A DNA stretch of 64,000 nt from Maniola hyperantus. Taxonomy: Eukaryota > Arthropoda > Insecta > Lepidoptera > Nymphalidae. A model generated the notes under the pieces. The model did no database searches. It saw only the letters and a program-made list of their open reading frames with translations, and was not told the origin of the DNA. The translations under genes were made by a program, and so were the position numbers. Position 1 is the first letter of the stretch. The number at the start of each line of letters is the position of its first letter. Location of the stretch: the NCBI RefSeq assembly GCF_902806685.2, contig NC_048542.1, forward strand, positions 9,346,533 to 9,410,532, given 5' to 3'. Positions 35,868 through 46,142 of this stretch are shown here, in pieces.

Positions 35868-36359
35868 AAATAAAACAAACGTTCTGAAATAGTCAGTAAA
35901 CAAAATTGCTTCCGACATTCCGTCTCCGAATAACTTTCGATTAACAATTCGACGTTTAAACACTATAGTAAGTTGTCCGCAATTATCGTCACGGCCGGGC
36001 AGAGTTAGTGTCCAATTTAAACCCCAAAATCGACGGATTTTACATAAAAGGCCTTAATTACGGCCAAATTGCAAAGGTTCTGTGAACCGGAGCAACCGTT
36101 CCAGCTGGCATTTTAACTAACTGGTGGGACACATTATCTCTACCGAATTAAACACTTGCGATAATTAGTATAATGGGAAATCTATTGAACTGATTATATT
36201 TTACACTTTATCGGTTTCTATTACTGGATCTGGAATACTGGATACTAAAAACGTTTTAAACACCTATAAATGACGAGTGGTTTGGATGACAATAGATGAT
36301 TATGGTACCATTTTGAGCATTTCCAATGATGGAGGATGGATGGATGGATGGAGGTGGAT
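35868..36359. other. No gene seen
   Basis: A short GGAT/GGATG tetranucleotide run lies at about 36333-36353. Region 35985-36125 is G+C-richer, but all frames are interrupted. Confidence 0.5.
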
Positions 36360-36630
36360 ACTACTGACTAATCAGCATTGCTTCTCAGAATGATAATATT
36401 TGGGACATAATCCAGCATGCTGAATAAGGGCGGATGGCAGGCCTCACACACCTTTCAGAATATTATGGAGAACTCTCAGACATGCAGGTTTTCTCACGAT
36501 ATTTTCATATATTCGTTGTTGTTTTTATTTATTTAAACGCACATAACTTTAAAAAGTTATAAGTGTGTTGGGAATTGAAGCCTGGACCTCCCGAATAGGA
36601 AGTCAATCTTAGTCGCTAGGCTATCATCAC
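36360..36630 (-). mobile_element. SINE family 2
   Basis: On the minus strand: a tRNA-like head (gtgatgatagcctagcgact, then ggtccaggcttcaattccc) followed by the shared body (ataactttaaaaagtt, gaaaacctgcatgtctgaga, ggatggcaggcctcacac on the plus strand). Confidence 0.65.
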
Positions 36631-37211
36631 TTTTCTTGATCATTATAATTATTCACTTTTACGTTACACAGGATTCGCGACATTTTTCGTATAGCGAAGT
36701 TAAAGAACTCACATTTTATGCGAAACCTCGAAACGAATTTAAAAGGTTCAGGACAGTATTTAAATATTGAATATTCAATGCAATATTCGCTTCAATAAGC
36801 AAACATCAATGATCAAACATTGGAATTAGCGCGCCAGAGGCGAAACGGTTCAATTTCTTGCCTCATAAATTCTATACACATTCAATATTGCTGATGAAAG
36901 CTAAAAGGGAGGGAATATTCAAATTCATTATTATTAAGACCTCAATTTTCCCCAATAATTTGTGCTTTAGTCAATGTATTAAGGCTCAGTCAGACAACTT
37001 CGAAGACGACGTTAATAACATTATTTCAAGGACTTTGACTCGAATAGCTAGGCAAAGTTTTGCTACTTTTTTCCGGATATTTTAACTTTCAACCCCTACA
37101 CACTACTTACGCTGAAAAATGTGTACTTTCCAGAATGACTATATTTCTTTGATAGCCTAATATTTGACAGATCGTCGATTCAGGATCAAACCGAGAGTTC
37201 CCTCACTCACT
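36631..37211. other. No gene seen
   Basis: AT-rich. The 75-codon plus frame at 36858-37085 has no identifiable feature. Confidence 0.45.
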
Positions 37212-37300
37212 CTGTACCGGTAATTAAAATTAACACTGTGTCAAATGGTCTTCGTATTGCCACTATACTGACAGATGTCGCAACACTAACAATTAGTACC
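37212..37300 (+). repeat. Host repeat interrupted by the P element, left part
   Basis: taccggtaattaaaatta, gtgtcaaatggtcttcgt and cactaacaattagtacc align in order with 50013-50104. The alignment resumes to the right of the P element at 43006. Confidence 0.55.
37292..37300 (+). repeat. Left target-site duplication of the P element
   Basis: ATTAGTACC here is repeated exactly at 43006-43014. P elements make 8-bp duplications; with ATTAGTAC as the duplication the element starts with CATGGTATGC, compatible with the CATG start typical of P elements. Confidence 0.65.
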
Positions 37301-37341
37301 ATGGTATGCTATCTTAGAACTCTGCTGCTAAACTAGATTAA

Positions 37342-37356
37342 TAGCGCCATCTAGGA
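37342..37356 (+). repeat. Subterminal inverted repeat, left
   Basis: agcgccatctaggag, about 42 bp from the left end; its exact reverse complement lies at 42927-42941. Drosophila P elements have comparable internal inverted repeats, though of different sequence. Confidence 0.7.
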
Positions 37357-37863
37357 GCTGGATTTAGAAATAATGTTCCAGTGTTAACATGTAAATCATT
37401 TTTAATGACAGTGTTAACATAATAAAAAATACTCAAGTTCCAATATTGTGAAAAATTAAATTAAAAACATACTTTCTTTTTATTTGGAAAAAAGAAATAT
37501 TCAATTATTATAAATTTTGCTAAAATTAAGCTTTATTTTTAAAATAATAGTTAAATGTTCTTCAAATTCTAGATTTTCATATCTATGGTCAAGAAAACTG
37601 GTGACAAGTGTCAGAAAAGTTTGAAATTTGAATTCATTTCATAACGAAATTCTACGGTGGTTCTACAGTTTTGGGAGTAATTTTATTTGATATTAAAGAT
37701 TTCACGACTTTTGCTTTGCTTTCGGACTCCGACGATCCCTACGTTTATTATTTTGGCTTGTTTTTTGGACTACTGTTTCTTGTGTAAACGATAACTTGGC
37801 ATTCCCCCTGAACTCTGTTGCAATCTGATTTTGTTTAGTGGTTTAGAAGTTCAGATTTGTAAA

Positions 37864-40800
37864 ATGTCTCAAAAAGTATGTTGTGTGCCTGGCTGTTCAA
37901 CTGTTGCAGGCGATGGTAAGTAAATTCGTTCTGTTTTATATCAGAAAGTATTGCTTGCTGCCTCATATACTCAATTGATTCAATCGGAAGATTGCCCTTG
38001 AAAGTTATCATTTCAAGGATGCAGTGATGCAAGGATGCCTTTTTGACAAGATGCGTTAGCTCTAGCACCACAGTTTTGTTTAATTGCAAACGTGAGATGT
38101 AGGTACTAAACCCTAAAATGTTGATGTTTGAACAGTGACTTAATGTTTTTAGCACTTTTCTCAATAGAAATAAGCTATTAGTCGGATCACTATAATTAGA
38201 TAAGCTTGATGTTTAATATCTTTACTTCATTATGTATTTCCAGGTATCTCACTGCACCGTTTCCCCAACCCAAATCAGCACATTGATTTGTTTCAAGTGT
38301 GGCTGAAGAAGATTGGGGGTCATGTAGCGGAATTAGATAAAGATTACATTTACAGCAACAGAAGGGTCTGTCGTAGACATTTTGAGGACATTTATTTGTA
38401 CCCAACAAAGTTGTGTTCCCTAGCCATCCCATCACTCTGTTTAGCAGGTTGGTTAGACATTTTTAAAGTACCTTTGTAACTAGCAAATATTTTCACTTGC
38501 TAATTGGTATATTTTAGATATTATGTAACTTGTCACAGAATATCAGACAGCTATGGTTTCAAGTTAATTATTTACAAGAACTTTTTATGTAGAAACATGG
38601 ACAAGTCTTACTCTCTAATGTGAATAATTCATATCTCAATGTATTATGGTTTTGATATTGATATTTTTATTTTAGAGAATATGGCTGCTGCTGAAGCAAT
38701 AATTGTTTCTGAACCGCATACTAGCTCCAGTTTCATATCAAATTCTAATGAAATGGAAATGGCACCAGGTAATTATAAATCTTAAATCTAAATATATAAA
38801 AGGAAAAGGTGACTGACTGACTGACTGATCTATCAACGCACAGCTCCAACTACTGGACGGATCAGGCTGAAATTTGGCATGCAGATAGCTATTATGATGT
38901 AGGCATCCGCTAAGAAAGGATTTTTGAAAATTTAAATCCCTAAGGGGGTGAAATAGGGGTTTGAAATTTGTGTAGTCCATGCGGACAAAGTCGAAAGCAT
39001 AAGCTAGTACCCTATAATTTTAAATCGCCTTTAAGTTTATTTTTTAACATGGCAGATATGTATATGCCATACAATAGGAAATGCAAACAAATAGTGTTTT
39101 TGATTTACATGATCATATCATTTCAATTTAATTAGATACTAATAGAATAGTGTAGTATAACTGAAATGAACTACTGATGTGAAAGTTTGATACCTTTCAA
39201 ATCAAACATCATTTTTTCATTTCCATTGTTGGTAGCTTTAGTATTAACTAGTGACCTTACCTTCGCATGGGTAGCTTATTACAGTTTTCATGTGGATCTC
39301 TAATTTTTTGAAAATAAAATATAGCTTATGTTACTCAGGAATAATGTAGATTTCTACTTGTAAAAGATTTTTTTAAAATTGGTTGGTATAGATTATCGTA
39401 TTATTATCTCATGTGTTATTTTTGGTATTTTGCAGGACTTGTTGCAACATCAAGTAAAGCAGTACCTGCAGTTGCTATTAAGTTAAACTCAAAGGACAAT
39501 TTAAAAGGTATATCAGAATCCTTAGTTTTAAACTAAAAAGTTTTTATAACTTACTTGGCTTAGTTAAATATTATAACTTAATGTGGTGATCATGCCATGC
39601 TTCATACTCTGTCTGTAGCAGACACTTTTAAAAACAAATTCATGTGGACAAAGTCTCAGGCATATCAAGTTGGGATCAATATTTTTTCTGCCCCAAAAAT
39701 GCCAGGTTGTCTAAATAACTCTGTATAATATGACTTCAAGACAACAATATTATACACGGTCAGAAAGACTAGCAGCAGAATAACAGTAAAAAGGCTCTAT
39801 TTTGATAACCCTAAGAATTTATTGCTCATTGATAATATCTTTAGTCATGATCAACTCATTGCCAGCTTATTACTGAGCATAGGTCTCCTCTAAGAGTGAG
39901 ATGAGTTTAGGCCATGTCTGCCATGCAGGTTTCCTTAAGATATTTTTTCGTTCACCATTAAAGCAAGTGATATTTAATTTCTTAAAATGCACATAACTCT
40001 GCAAAGTTAGAATTGATTGCACCCCCAACCTGTCGAAAAGTCATAGCTACTAGGCTGTCACCGCTTTTTAACATAATGGTTATACGATTGCACTTAATGA
40101 CGACCCATGATTAATCATGATGGTACTTAATGAACAGCAATTTTTAATATTTGACGTCATTTTACTTTCAGCTAAGAAGTGGGTTCTCACCAAACAAGAG
40201 AAGGAACTCTGCAAAGAAATTTCAAATATGAGACATCAATTAAAAAAATGTCGAATACAGAAAGACTACTTTAAGAAGAAGGCTGCTATTAAACTTAAAA
40301 AGACCGAAGCATTTGAGCTTTTGATGAAAAATATGAGTGAAGAGACAAAAACTTTTTTTGCTATGCAAGTCACTCAATTTGGAAAGAAAGCAAAAGGAAG
40401 ACGCTTCACAATTAAAGAAAAAATTCTTTCCCTTGCATTGTACAAGCGCAGTCCAAAGGCATATAGGTTTCTAAGTTCTTTTAGTGTTTTGCCTAAGAGA
40501 AAAACACTTTCTACTTTATTACAAAAAATAAACCTCAAGCCAGGTAAAACCGTGGAATTATTTGAAGAATTAAAGAAACCTGTAACAAAGTTAAATGACA
40601 ACCATAAGTTTTGTACGATCATCTTTGATGAAATGGCAATTTCACCAAATTTAACCTACTGCAGAAAAAATGATGAAATTATTGGTATGGTGGATGACGG
40701 TGAGGAAAAAAAGAAGCAAATTTGTGACCATGTTTTGGTGTTTATGGTGAGAGGTATCATAAAAAAATTCAAACAACCAGTTTATTTCACATTTTGTAGA

Positions 40801-42578
40801 GGCTCTACTAAAGCAGACAGCTTAAAGGCACAAATAAAAACTGTCATAAAAGAAGTAGAAGCCACAGGTTTAAAAGTTGTGGCCACTGTTTGTGACCAGG
40901 GGGCATCAAACCGAGCTGCTATAAACAGTTTACTAAATGAGACTAGAATAGAATATTTAAGAGACAACAAAGAATGGACTGGTGGGTTTTTTGAATTAAA
41001 TAAAAAAAAGATTTTTCCTTTATTTGATGCACCCCATCTGATGAAGGGTATAAGAAATAATTTGTTGAACAAAAATTTAATGTTTACCCAAGATGGGAAG
41101 CAAAAAGTTGCAAAATGGCAGCATTTAGAAGAAATGTACCACAGGCAGCCAGGCTATAAAGGTGTCCGCTTGGTGCCTAAATTAACGGCGCAACATGTTG
41201 TGCCCAAACTAATACCTAAAATGAAAGTGAAACACTGCACTCAGGTATTCAGTCGGACAGTCGGCGTTGCTCTTGGATATATGGCAGGTACCTACTTGAT
41301 TTGTATACTGATGTACATTGCTCTCTTTACCATTGTCAAAGTTGGTGGATTTTACTCTTTTTGCAAGGTTTTCTACTTCATCATGATCATCATGATCACT
41401 CCACCGCCGGGTCACTACAGAGTAGGAGACGACGTCATAACCACTAGGCTATCCAGCTTATTTGTGTATTGTGTTCCATTCTTATTAATTAGTAGAATAG
41501 AATATTTTAATTTTTACTTATTATAATTTATTTTATGAGTATTTAACATGTCCTTTTTTTCTTTTTAGATTGTGGGCAACTTCCAGCTGAAAATAAAGAC
41601 ACGGCCGATTTGTTAATATTGATGGACGAATTATTTGATTCTGTAAATGGGAGTTACAGCAAAATAAGAAACGGTAAAATTTATAGAACTGCTGTAACTC
41701 CCAAATCTCCTCATCACCAGTTATGGAGAAAAAGTTTGCCAGTATTGAAGTCCATGGTCTTTGTTACAAAGGATGGGAGAAAAGCCTCTGTTCCATCAAT
41801 TTCGAGCTGGATAAAAACAATTGAAGGGTTCCAGTTATTAATCAATCATTTAAAGTCCCTCAATGTAACTTCACTTTTGTTACGACATTTCAATCAGGAC
41901 CCCTTGGAAAACTTTTTTGGTGCAATAAGAGCACAGGGCCATTCAAACAATATGCCAAATGCATATGGGTTTCAAGCAGCATATAAGACGTTAATGGTAA
42001 ATAATTTAACATCTCCTCATTCTGTCGGGGCAAATTGTGAAAAAGATGGGGACTTTTGCCTAAACAATTTAAAAAATCTTATAAAAAGTAGCGAAAAGAG
42101 TAACGAAGAAAACACAGAAAATATAGAAATAGATTTTAATGATTTGAACATTGAAAATATAAATACAAATAAACTAATTGAAGGCAAATCTCCGACAGAT
42201 GTAGAGAGGTGTGCGGCAGTAGCATATTGCAGTGGATGGCTTGTGACAAAAGTGCAAAAAAAAGTTTTCAAAAGTTGTCCTGAATGCATTGAAGTGTTTA
42301 AAAGTAAGGAACTGGAGGCTTTTCATAAACATATTAAAATTAGCGAATACAATGACAAAGGATGGCTATGTTATCCGACGAGAAACATTTTTGATTGCTT
42401 CGCTGAGATCGAAAATCACGTAATTGAAATTTTGAAAAACAGAAGTAATAAAAATAAAATACAAGAGTACGTAAAATTAATACTATTATCAAATATAAAT
42501 TTTAACTTTATATCATGTAGCTCACATAGCGACAAAATTATTAATTTTTTGACCAAGGAAACTGTCATTTTTTTATAA
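37864..42578 (+). CDS. P-element transposase, THAP9-like, six exons, 848 aa
   Basis: Exons 37864-37915, 38244-38447, 38676-38768, 39436-39507, 40172-41287 and 41569-42578; every intron is GT-AG and phase 1, and the sum is 849 codons including stop. The predicted role is sequence-specific binding and cut-and-paste DNA transposition in the nucleus. Residues 1-86 form a THAP zinc finger: C6-x4-C11, FP at 24-25, W37, C60-x2-H63, F64 and an AIPSL box with P80. Residues about 141-195 are a basic, leucine-containing coiled coil for dimerisation. The catalytic core shows D293 (IIFDEMAI), D382 (VCDQGASN), D426 (FDAPHLMKGIRNN, in the insertion domain) and D623/E626 (NQDPLENFFG). Length lies between Drosophila P (751) and human THAP9 (903). 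The start is the ATG that begins the THAP fold. No stop or frameshift interrupts it. Assignment is by motif, not search. Confidence 0.9.
38448..38675 (+). other. Intron 2 with weak donor
   Basis: The donor is gcag|GTTGGT, the least consensus-like of the five. If the intron is retained the frame adds 10 residues and stops at 38479, giving a 95-residue protein consisting of the THAP domain alone. Confidence 0.5.
38787..39007 (+). mobile_element. Helitron-like repeat, family A copy 7, in transposase intron 3
   Basis: Complete copy between A and T: TCTAAATATATAAAAGG start, three GACT units, atctatcaacgcacagctcc, a degraded stem and a CTAG end at 39004-39007. It lies 18 bp downstream of exon 3 of the transposase gene and leaves the splice sites intact. 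Confidence 0.8.
39843..40067 (-). mobile_element. SINE family 2, in transposase intron 4
   Basis: catgatcaactcattgccag, gagtttaggccatgtct, ttcaccattaaagcaagtg and tgcacataactctgc match the family body. The head is degraded (cataatggttat follows its end). Confidence 0.65.
41378..41460 (-). mobile_element. SINE family 2 fragment, in transposase intron 5
   Basis: Joins the 3' end (gatcactccaccgccgggtc) directly to the tRNA-like head (cataaccactaggctatcc) with the body deleted. The frame stays open across it, extending the unspliced reading frame. Confidence 0.55.
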
Positions 42579-42737
42579 ATAACTGGTGCAAAGATATTAA
42601 TTTTATTTTAAATGGAAAAATTCACTTTTTTGATTCAAGAGATCCACTTAAATGTGATGCTGATATTTATTATAAAAAAAAAAAATTGAAAAAGTTTAAA
42701 TAACTTATAATAAGTTGTGTTTAATTTTTGAATTAAA

Positions 42738-42833
42738 TTTGATTGGCGGGAGTTAAATGCCATTGTGATATTGGTAATTATCAGTATTGCCGAGATAAGT
42801 ACCATTATCCATTCAAAACTCCCGCAAATCAAA
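42738..42833. repeat. 17-bp inverted repeat in the P element 3' region
   Basis: Arms 42738-42754 (tttgattggcgggagtt) and 42817-42833 pair at 16 of 17 positions, enclosing 62 bp that are themselves partly palindromic (ggtaattatcagtattgcc). It may be an end-processing or RNA structure, or a small nested foldback. Confidence 0.65.
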
Positions 42834-42926
42834 CACCACATTCCTACCTAATTTAAAAAACTATAAAGTATGTATATAGGTAGGTATATATACTGGGTAT
42901 TGGCTGTATTTAGTACCAAACCCGTC

Positions 42927-42941
42927 TCCTAGATGGCGCTT
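42927..42941 (+). repeat. Subterminal inverted repeat, right
   Basis: ctcctagatggcgct, the exact reverse complement of 37342-37356, about 65 bp from the right end. Confidence 0.7.
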
Positions 42942-43005
42942 TTCAAGTGGGCGCCTTGACGGCCCGACTTACCAGTCTATCTCCCTATATACACTGTAGT
43001 CTGTG

Positions 43006-43144
43006 ATTAGTACCAAGTACGTTCACATGACACTCACTGCTACTATTAATGCCCAAATGGCGATAATTGAGTTGCTTCAAAAATACGTCGGCAAACGCAG
43101 GTCCAGCGAACCTACTTGTATCAGTAGAGGTCAGTGTCTGACAA
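43006..43144 (+). repeat. Right target-site duplication and right part of host repeat
   Basis: Begins with ATTAGTACC (43006-43014). Then cgttcacatgacactcac, gttgcttcaaaaatacgtcg, caaacgcaggtccagcg and agaggtcagtgt align in order with 50112-50251. Confidence 0.65.
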
Positions 43145-43820
43145 TAATATTTTAAATAGCCTATTGCTATAAAATTACTTTAGGTAGGCATTTACCTGTA
43201 CTGTGGGTACCTTTCATTTTGGGTTAAGGAAAAAGACCTTGAAATAAGGCCCCATTTTCCGATGCGGGTAAAAATTAAAGGTCGCATTCATGTTTAACTA
43301 AATCGCTGTTCTTTGAATAAAACCGTAACCTAATCGAGTTACATAACTTCAAATTGCCTTATCCAAGTATTGAAAGCGACAAGAACTCGGTCCCCCTGTA
43401 ACATTTATTATTATGTTTGTTTCAGAGTTGTACTTTTCTCTCGTACGCGGAAGGCATAACAATCAGAATACCTACGGCCCAACTTTTGTTTTGGAACAGA
43501 ATGAAGAGGGTCAAATGTATCTCAGATTTTCGTCTTATCCTTACAGTTTTTAGATAAAAAGGACCAAATGATAATAAAAAAAGTTTGTTAATTAGCTTCT
43601 GTTTTTTATTCGCAATATTTCATGAGGTTTTCTGCTAGGAGATCTTAAATATTATTTTGATATAGACGACTTGGATGGCGTAAACTATTTTGAGATTGAT
43701 TAATAAAGTATTACTAAATATTCTTCCATAAAAAAAATTATGTACCGACAGTCTTCTTAAGGCACTTCTCACAGGAATTCCGTATGGGGCCGAAGCTTAG
43801 TTATATGTAGGTTCATATAA
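43145..43820. other. No gene seen
   Basis: AT-rich; no recognised repeat and no coding signal. Confidence 0.5.
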
Positions 43821-43856
43821 CTAATATACTCTTGAGGCTCAAACCTTTGATTAATC
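43821..43856 (+). repeat. Direct repeat flanking a family B element, left
   Basis: ctaatatactcttgaggctc and the following aaacctttgattaat recur at 44096-44131 with two changes, bracketing the element between them. Confidence 0.75.
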
Positions 43857-44091
43857 CATACTAATATTATAAATGCGAAAGTGTGTCTGTCTGTCAGACT
43901 ATCTATCTGTCTGTCTGTGTGCTAGCCTTTCATGGCCCACATGTTCAACCGATTTTGACGAAATTTGGTACAGCTGTAGCTTGCAAACCAGGGAAGACCA
44001 TAGGCTACTTTTTATCCCAGAAAATCAAATAGTTCCCACGGGATTTTTAAAAACCTAAATCCACGCGGTTGAAGTCTCGGGCATCAGCTAG
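43857..44091 (+). mobile_element. Helitron-like repeat, family B, complete
   Basis: Plus-oriented copy: ctaatattataaatgcgaaa, gtgtgtctgtctgtc run, cgattttgacgaaatttgg, tagttcccacgggattttta, atccacgcggttgaagtc and an end gcatcagctag before T. A 61-codon frame across it is a shadow. Confidence 0.7.
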
Positions 44092-44095
44092 TAAC

Positions 44096-44131
44096 TAATA
44101 TATTCTTGAGGCTCAAACTTTTGATTAATTT
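44096..44131 (+). repeat. Direct repeat flanking a family B element, right
   Basis: See 43821-43856. Helitrons do not duplicate their target, so this 36-bp repeat needs another explanation, such as a local duplication. Confidence 0.75.
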
Positions 44132-44697
44132 AGAAATATTTCACATAGGCCTGGGGCCGCAATGCACAGTTTAACATTTACCTATGTCTTTAAACAATGA
44201 CGGTTTTACCTAGTACATTAGAGAAAAGATTCTTCCATACACACAATACTAATAATAATAATATTGTTGTTAAGTAGAAGCAATGTGTATTAAAGTACCC
44301 CAATACTCCAGCTCAGCAGAGTCTATCGGTGACCGATATCAAATTCAGGTCGGATTATATTAAAATCTCAAGTCATACTTACATCAAATTCCACGTTTAT
44401 ATCTCCCATGACAGCAAACTGATTTAGTTTCCAAAAGTAGGTTGACACTTTCGACTATCTTTCCACTCCTTTTCTATTCTTACGTGAAATCCGTTTAAGA
44501 CCCAACCTTTTTTGATAACATGGAACTTTGGGCTTGAATGGAATACCAAATCGACACTTTAGTAAAGTAACCAAGGGTTTCCATTTTTGCATGAAATAAA
44601 ATTTGAGTTTATGTATGTCTAGTTTTTAAAAACAAAAAAATAAATGTTAATATTCGAATTGAAATATTAGTTGCTAGCGACCCGCCCCGGCTTCCTA

Positions 44698-44792
44698 CAT
44701 ACCCTCCATGGCTGGCTGGCTGCTGGCTTGGCTTGCTGGCTGGGTGGCTTGGCTGACTGGCTGGCTGCCAGCTGGCTGACTGGCTGAATGGT
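44698..44792. repeat. CTGG/CTTGG impure microsatellite
   Basis: An imperfect GGCT tetranucleotide array (tggctggctggctgctggct and variants). It produces a repetitive artefact frame on the minus strand. Confidence 0.85.
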
Positions 44793-45621
44793 ATAATTAG
44801 ACACAGAAAAAGAAACCAGAGTTTAAAAAAGAAACAAGAGTTTAAGTAGAAGACTAAATAAATATGAAGCATAATATGAAGATATAAAAGTAATTTTGTT
44901 TTTTCACTATATTTTTCTGAAGTGTATCAGTTTTGGTAGGTAACCCTAGGTCCTTTTTTATTATGTCAAAACATCCTTTCATTGTTTGCTTTTTAAATAG
45001 AAGAACATAAATTATTGTAAATGTTAACAAAATCTCCAAAAAAGAACATTCCCTTTACTGAATTATGTTAATCCTAATAATGGATGGAGGTCAAAGATTT
45101 TACTCTCTGAGACCTCATTAATGTCTAATAAACGTGAAATGAAATAAACTGAGCTAGTCCCTTTGTAGGGAATTTTGCGCGCTGGATTTTATAAGTAAGT
45201 ATTACGTAGTATTTTTCCATAATAATTTGTTATGATGGATTGAATGTATACGAAAATATGGGATTAAAGTTTGTCTGGATTATTTTGTTAATAATAAAAG
45301 TTCATAAGATAAACATAATAACAACTACATAATTATAACGTACCTACCTATAACAGCCATTAAGATGAAGATGAGGCCATTACAATTTTCTTGGAAATAT
45401 ATTTTGACAAGTGAACGTCCTGAATTAAAAAAAAAACATTTTGTAATAATAAAATTGACGCTACGCTTCCTATGTCTAGTATGTTGATAAAACTATCATT
45501 TGCGTCTAGTTACCGTTTCAACCCTGTTTTCTGTAGATAATTCATAATATTTGTTAGTACAAATAAATCAAATTAGAGTCAATCAAGTCTATGACTGCCA
45601 AATAAGTGCCTTTATTAGGCT
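44793..45621. other. No gene seen
   Basis: AT-rich; frames of 60-90 codons are interrupted or repetitive. Confidence 0.5.
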
Positions 45622-45953
45622 ACTAGATTTCGCCCGCGACTTTGTCCGCGTGGATTTAGATTTTATAAAATTCCCGTCTGATCTCGTTCATTTTCCGGGA
45701 TAAAAGTTGCCCATATCAATTTCTGGGATGCAAGCTACCTCTGTACCAAATTTTATACAAATCGGTTAAACGGATAGGCCTTTAAGAATCCCGTGGCAAC
45801 TCTTTGATTTTCCGGGATAAAACGTAGCCTATGTCCTTCCCTGGAATGTAAGCTAACTCTGTACAATCTGTAAAATCGGTTAAACTGTTGAAGCGTGAAA
45901 AGCTAGCAGACAGACAGACAGACACACTTGCGTATTTATAATATTAGTGTGGA
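45622..45953 (-). mobile_element. Helitron-like repeat, family B, with internal duplication
   Basis: On the minus strand: tataaatacgcaagtgtgtc at the 5' end with a GACA/GTCT run, CTAG at 45622-45625 at the 3' end. About 105 bp of the body (tttccgggataaaa to gctaactctgtac) occurs twice in tandem. Confidence 0.7.
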
Positions 45954-45995
45954 TTAGTTAAGTATACCTATTAAAAATTAAGTAATTGTTTGTCC

Positions 45996-46142
45996 AGGCT
46001 TATCTTTGAAACAGTTGAACTAATTTTGATGGGAATTTCGCAGAAAAGTAGAAGGCTCTACAAAGCATCTAGGCTACTTTTCTTTCCGAAAAATAAGAGT
46101 TCTTGCGCGATGTTTAATAAAACTAAATTGGTAAAAAGCTAG
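45996..46142 (+). repeat. Family B-like fragment
   Basis: attttgatgggaatttcgc, ctaggctactttt, ccgaaaaataagagttcttg and a CTAG end (aaaagctag before T). The 5' end is not recognisable. Confidence 0.45.

Larger units (their letters stand above)
37300..43005 (+). mobile_element. P element with intact THAP9-like transposase
   Basis: About 5.7 kb between matching ATTAGTAC direct repeats, starting CATGG and ending CTGTG. The outermost bases are CA...TG, but a long terminal inverted repeat is not evident. A 15-bp subterminal inverted repeat (agcgccatctaggag) is present near both ends. Inside lie a 560-bp leader, the six-exon transposase gene and a 427-bp 3' region with a hairpin. Insertions in introns 3, 4 and 5 show it has been resident long enough to collect other elements. 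An approximate empty site is provided by 50013-50251. Confidence 0.8.

Noticed and set aside
40117..41526. A 469-codon frame starting at 40117 taken as a single-exon gene
   Set aside because: Its first 18 codons lie in intron 4 and its last 79 in intron 5. The spliced model with phase-1 junctions restores the THAP domain and the D623/E626 motif.
40374..42289. Minus-strand frames of 68-96 codons opposite the transposase
   Set aside because: Antisense shadows of conserved coding exons, with no domain or promoter context.
44609..44872. Frame with PASQPSHPASKPSQ repeats
   Set aside because: A translated GGCT microsatellite, not a structural protein.
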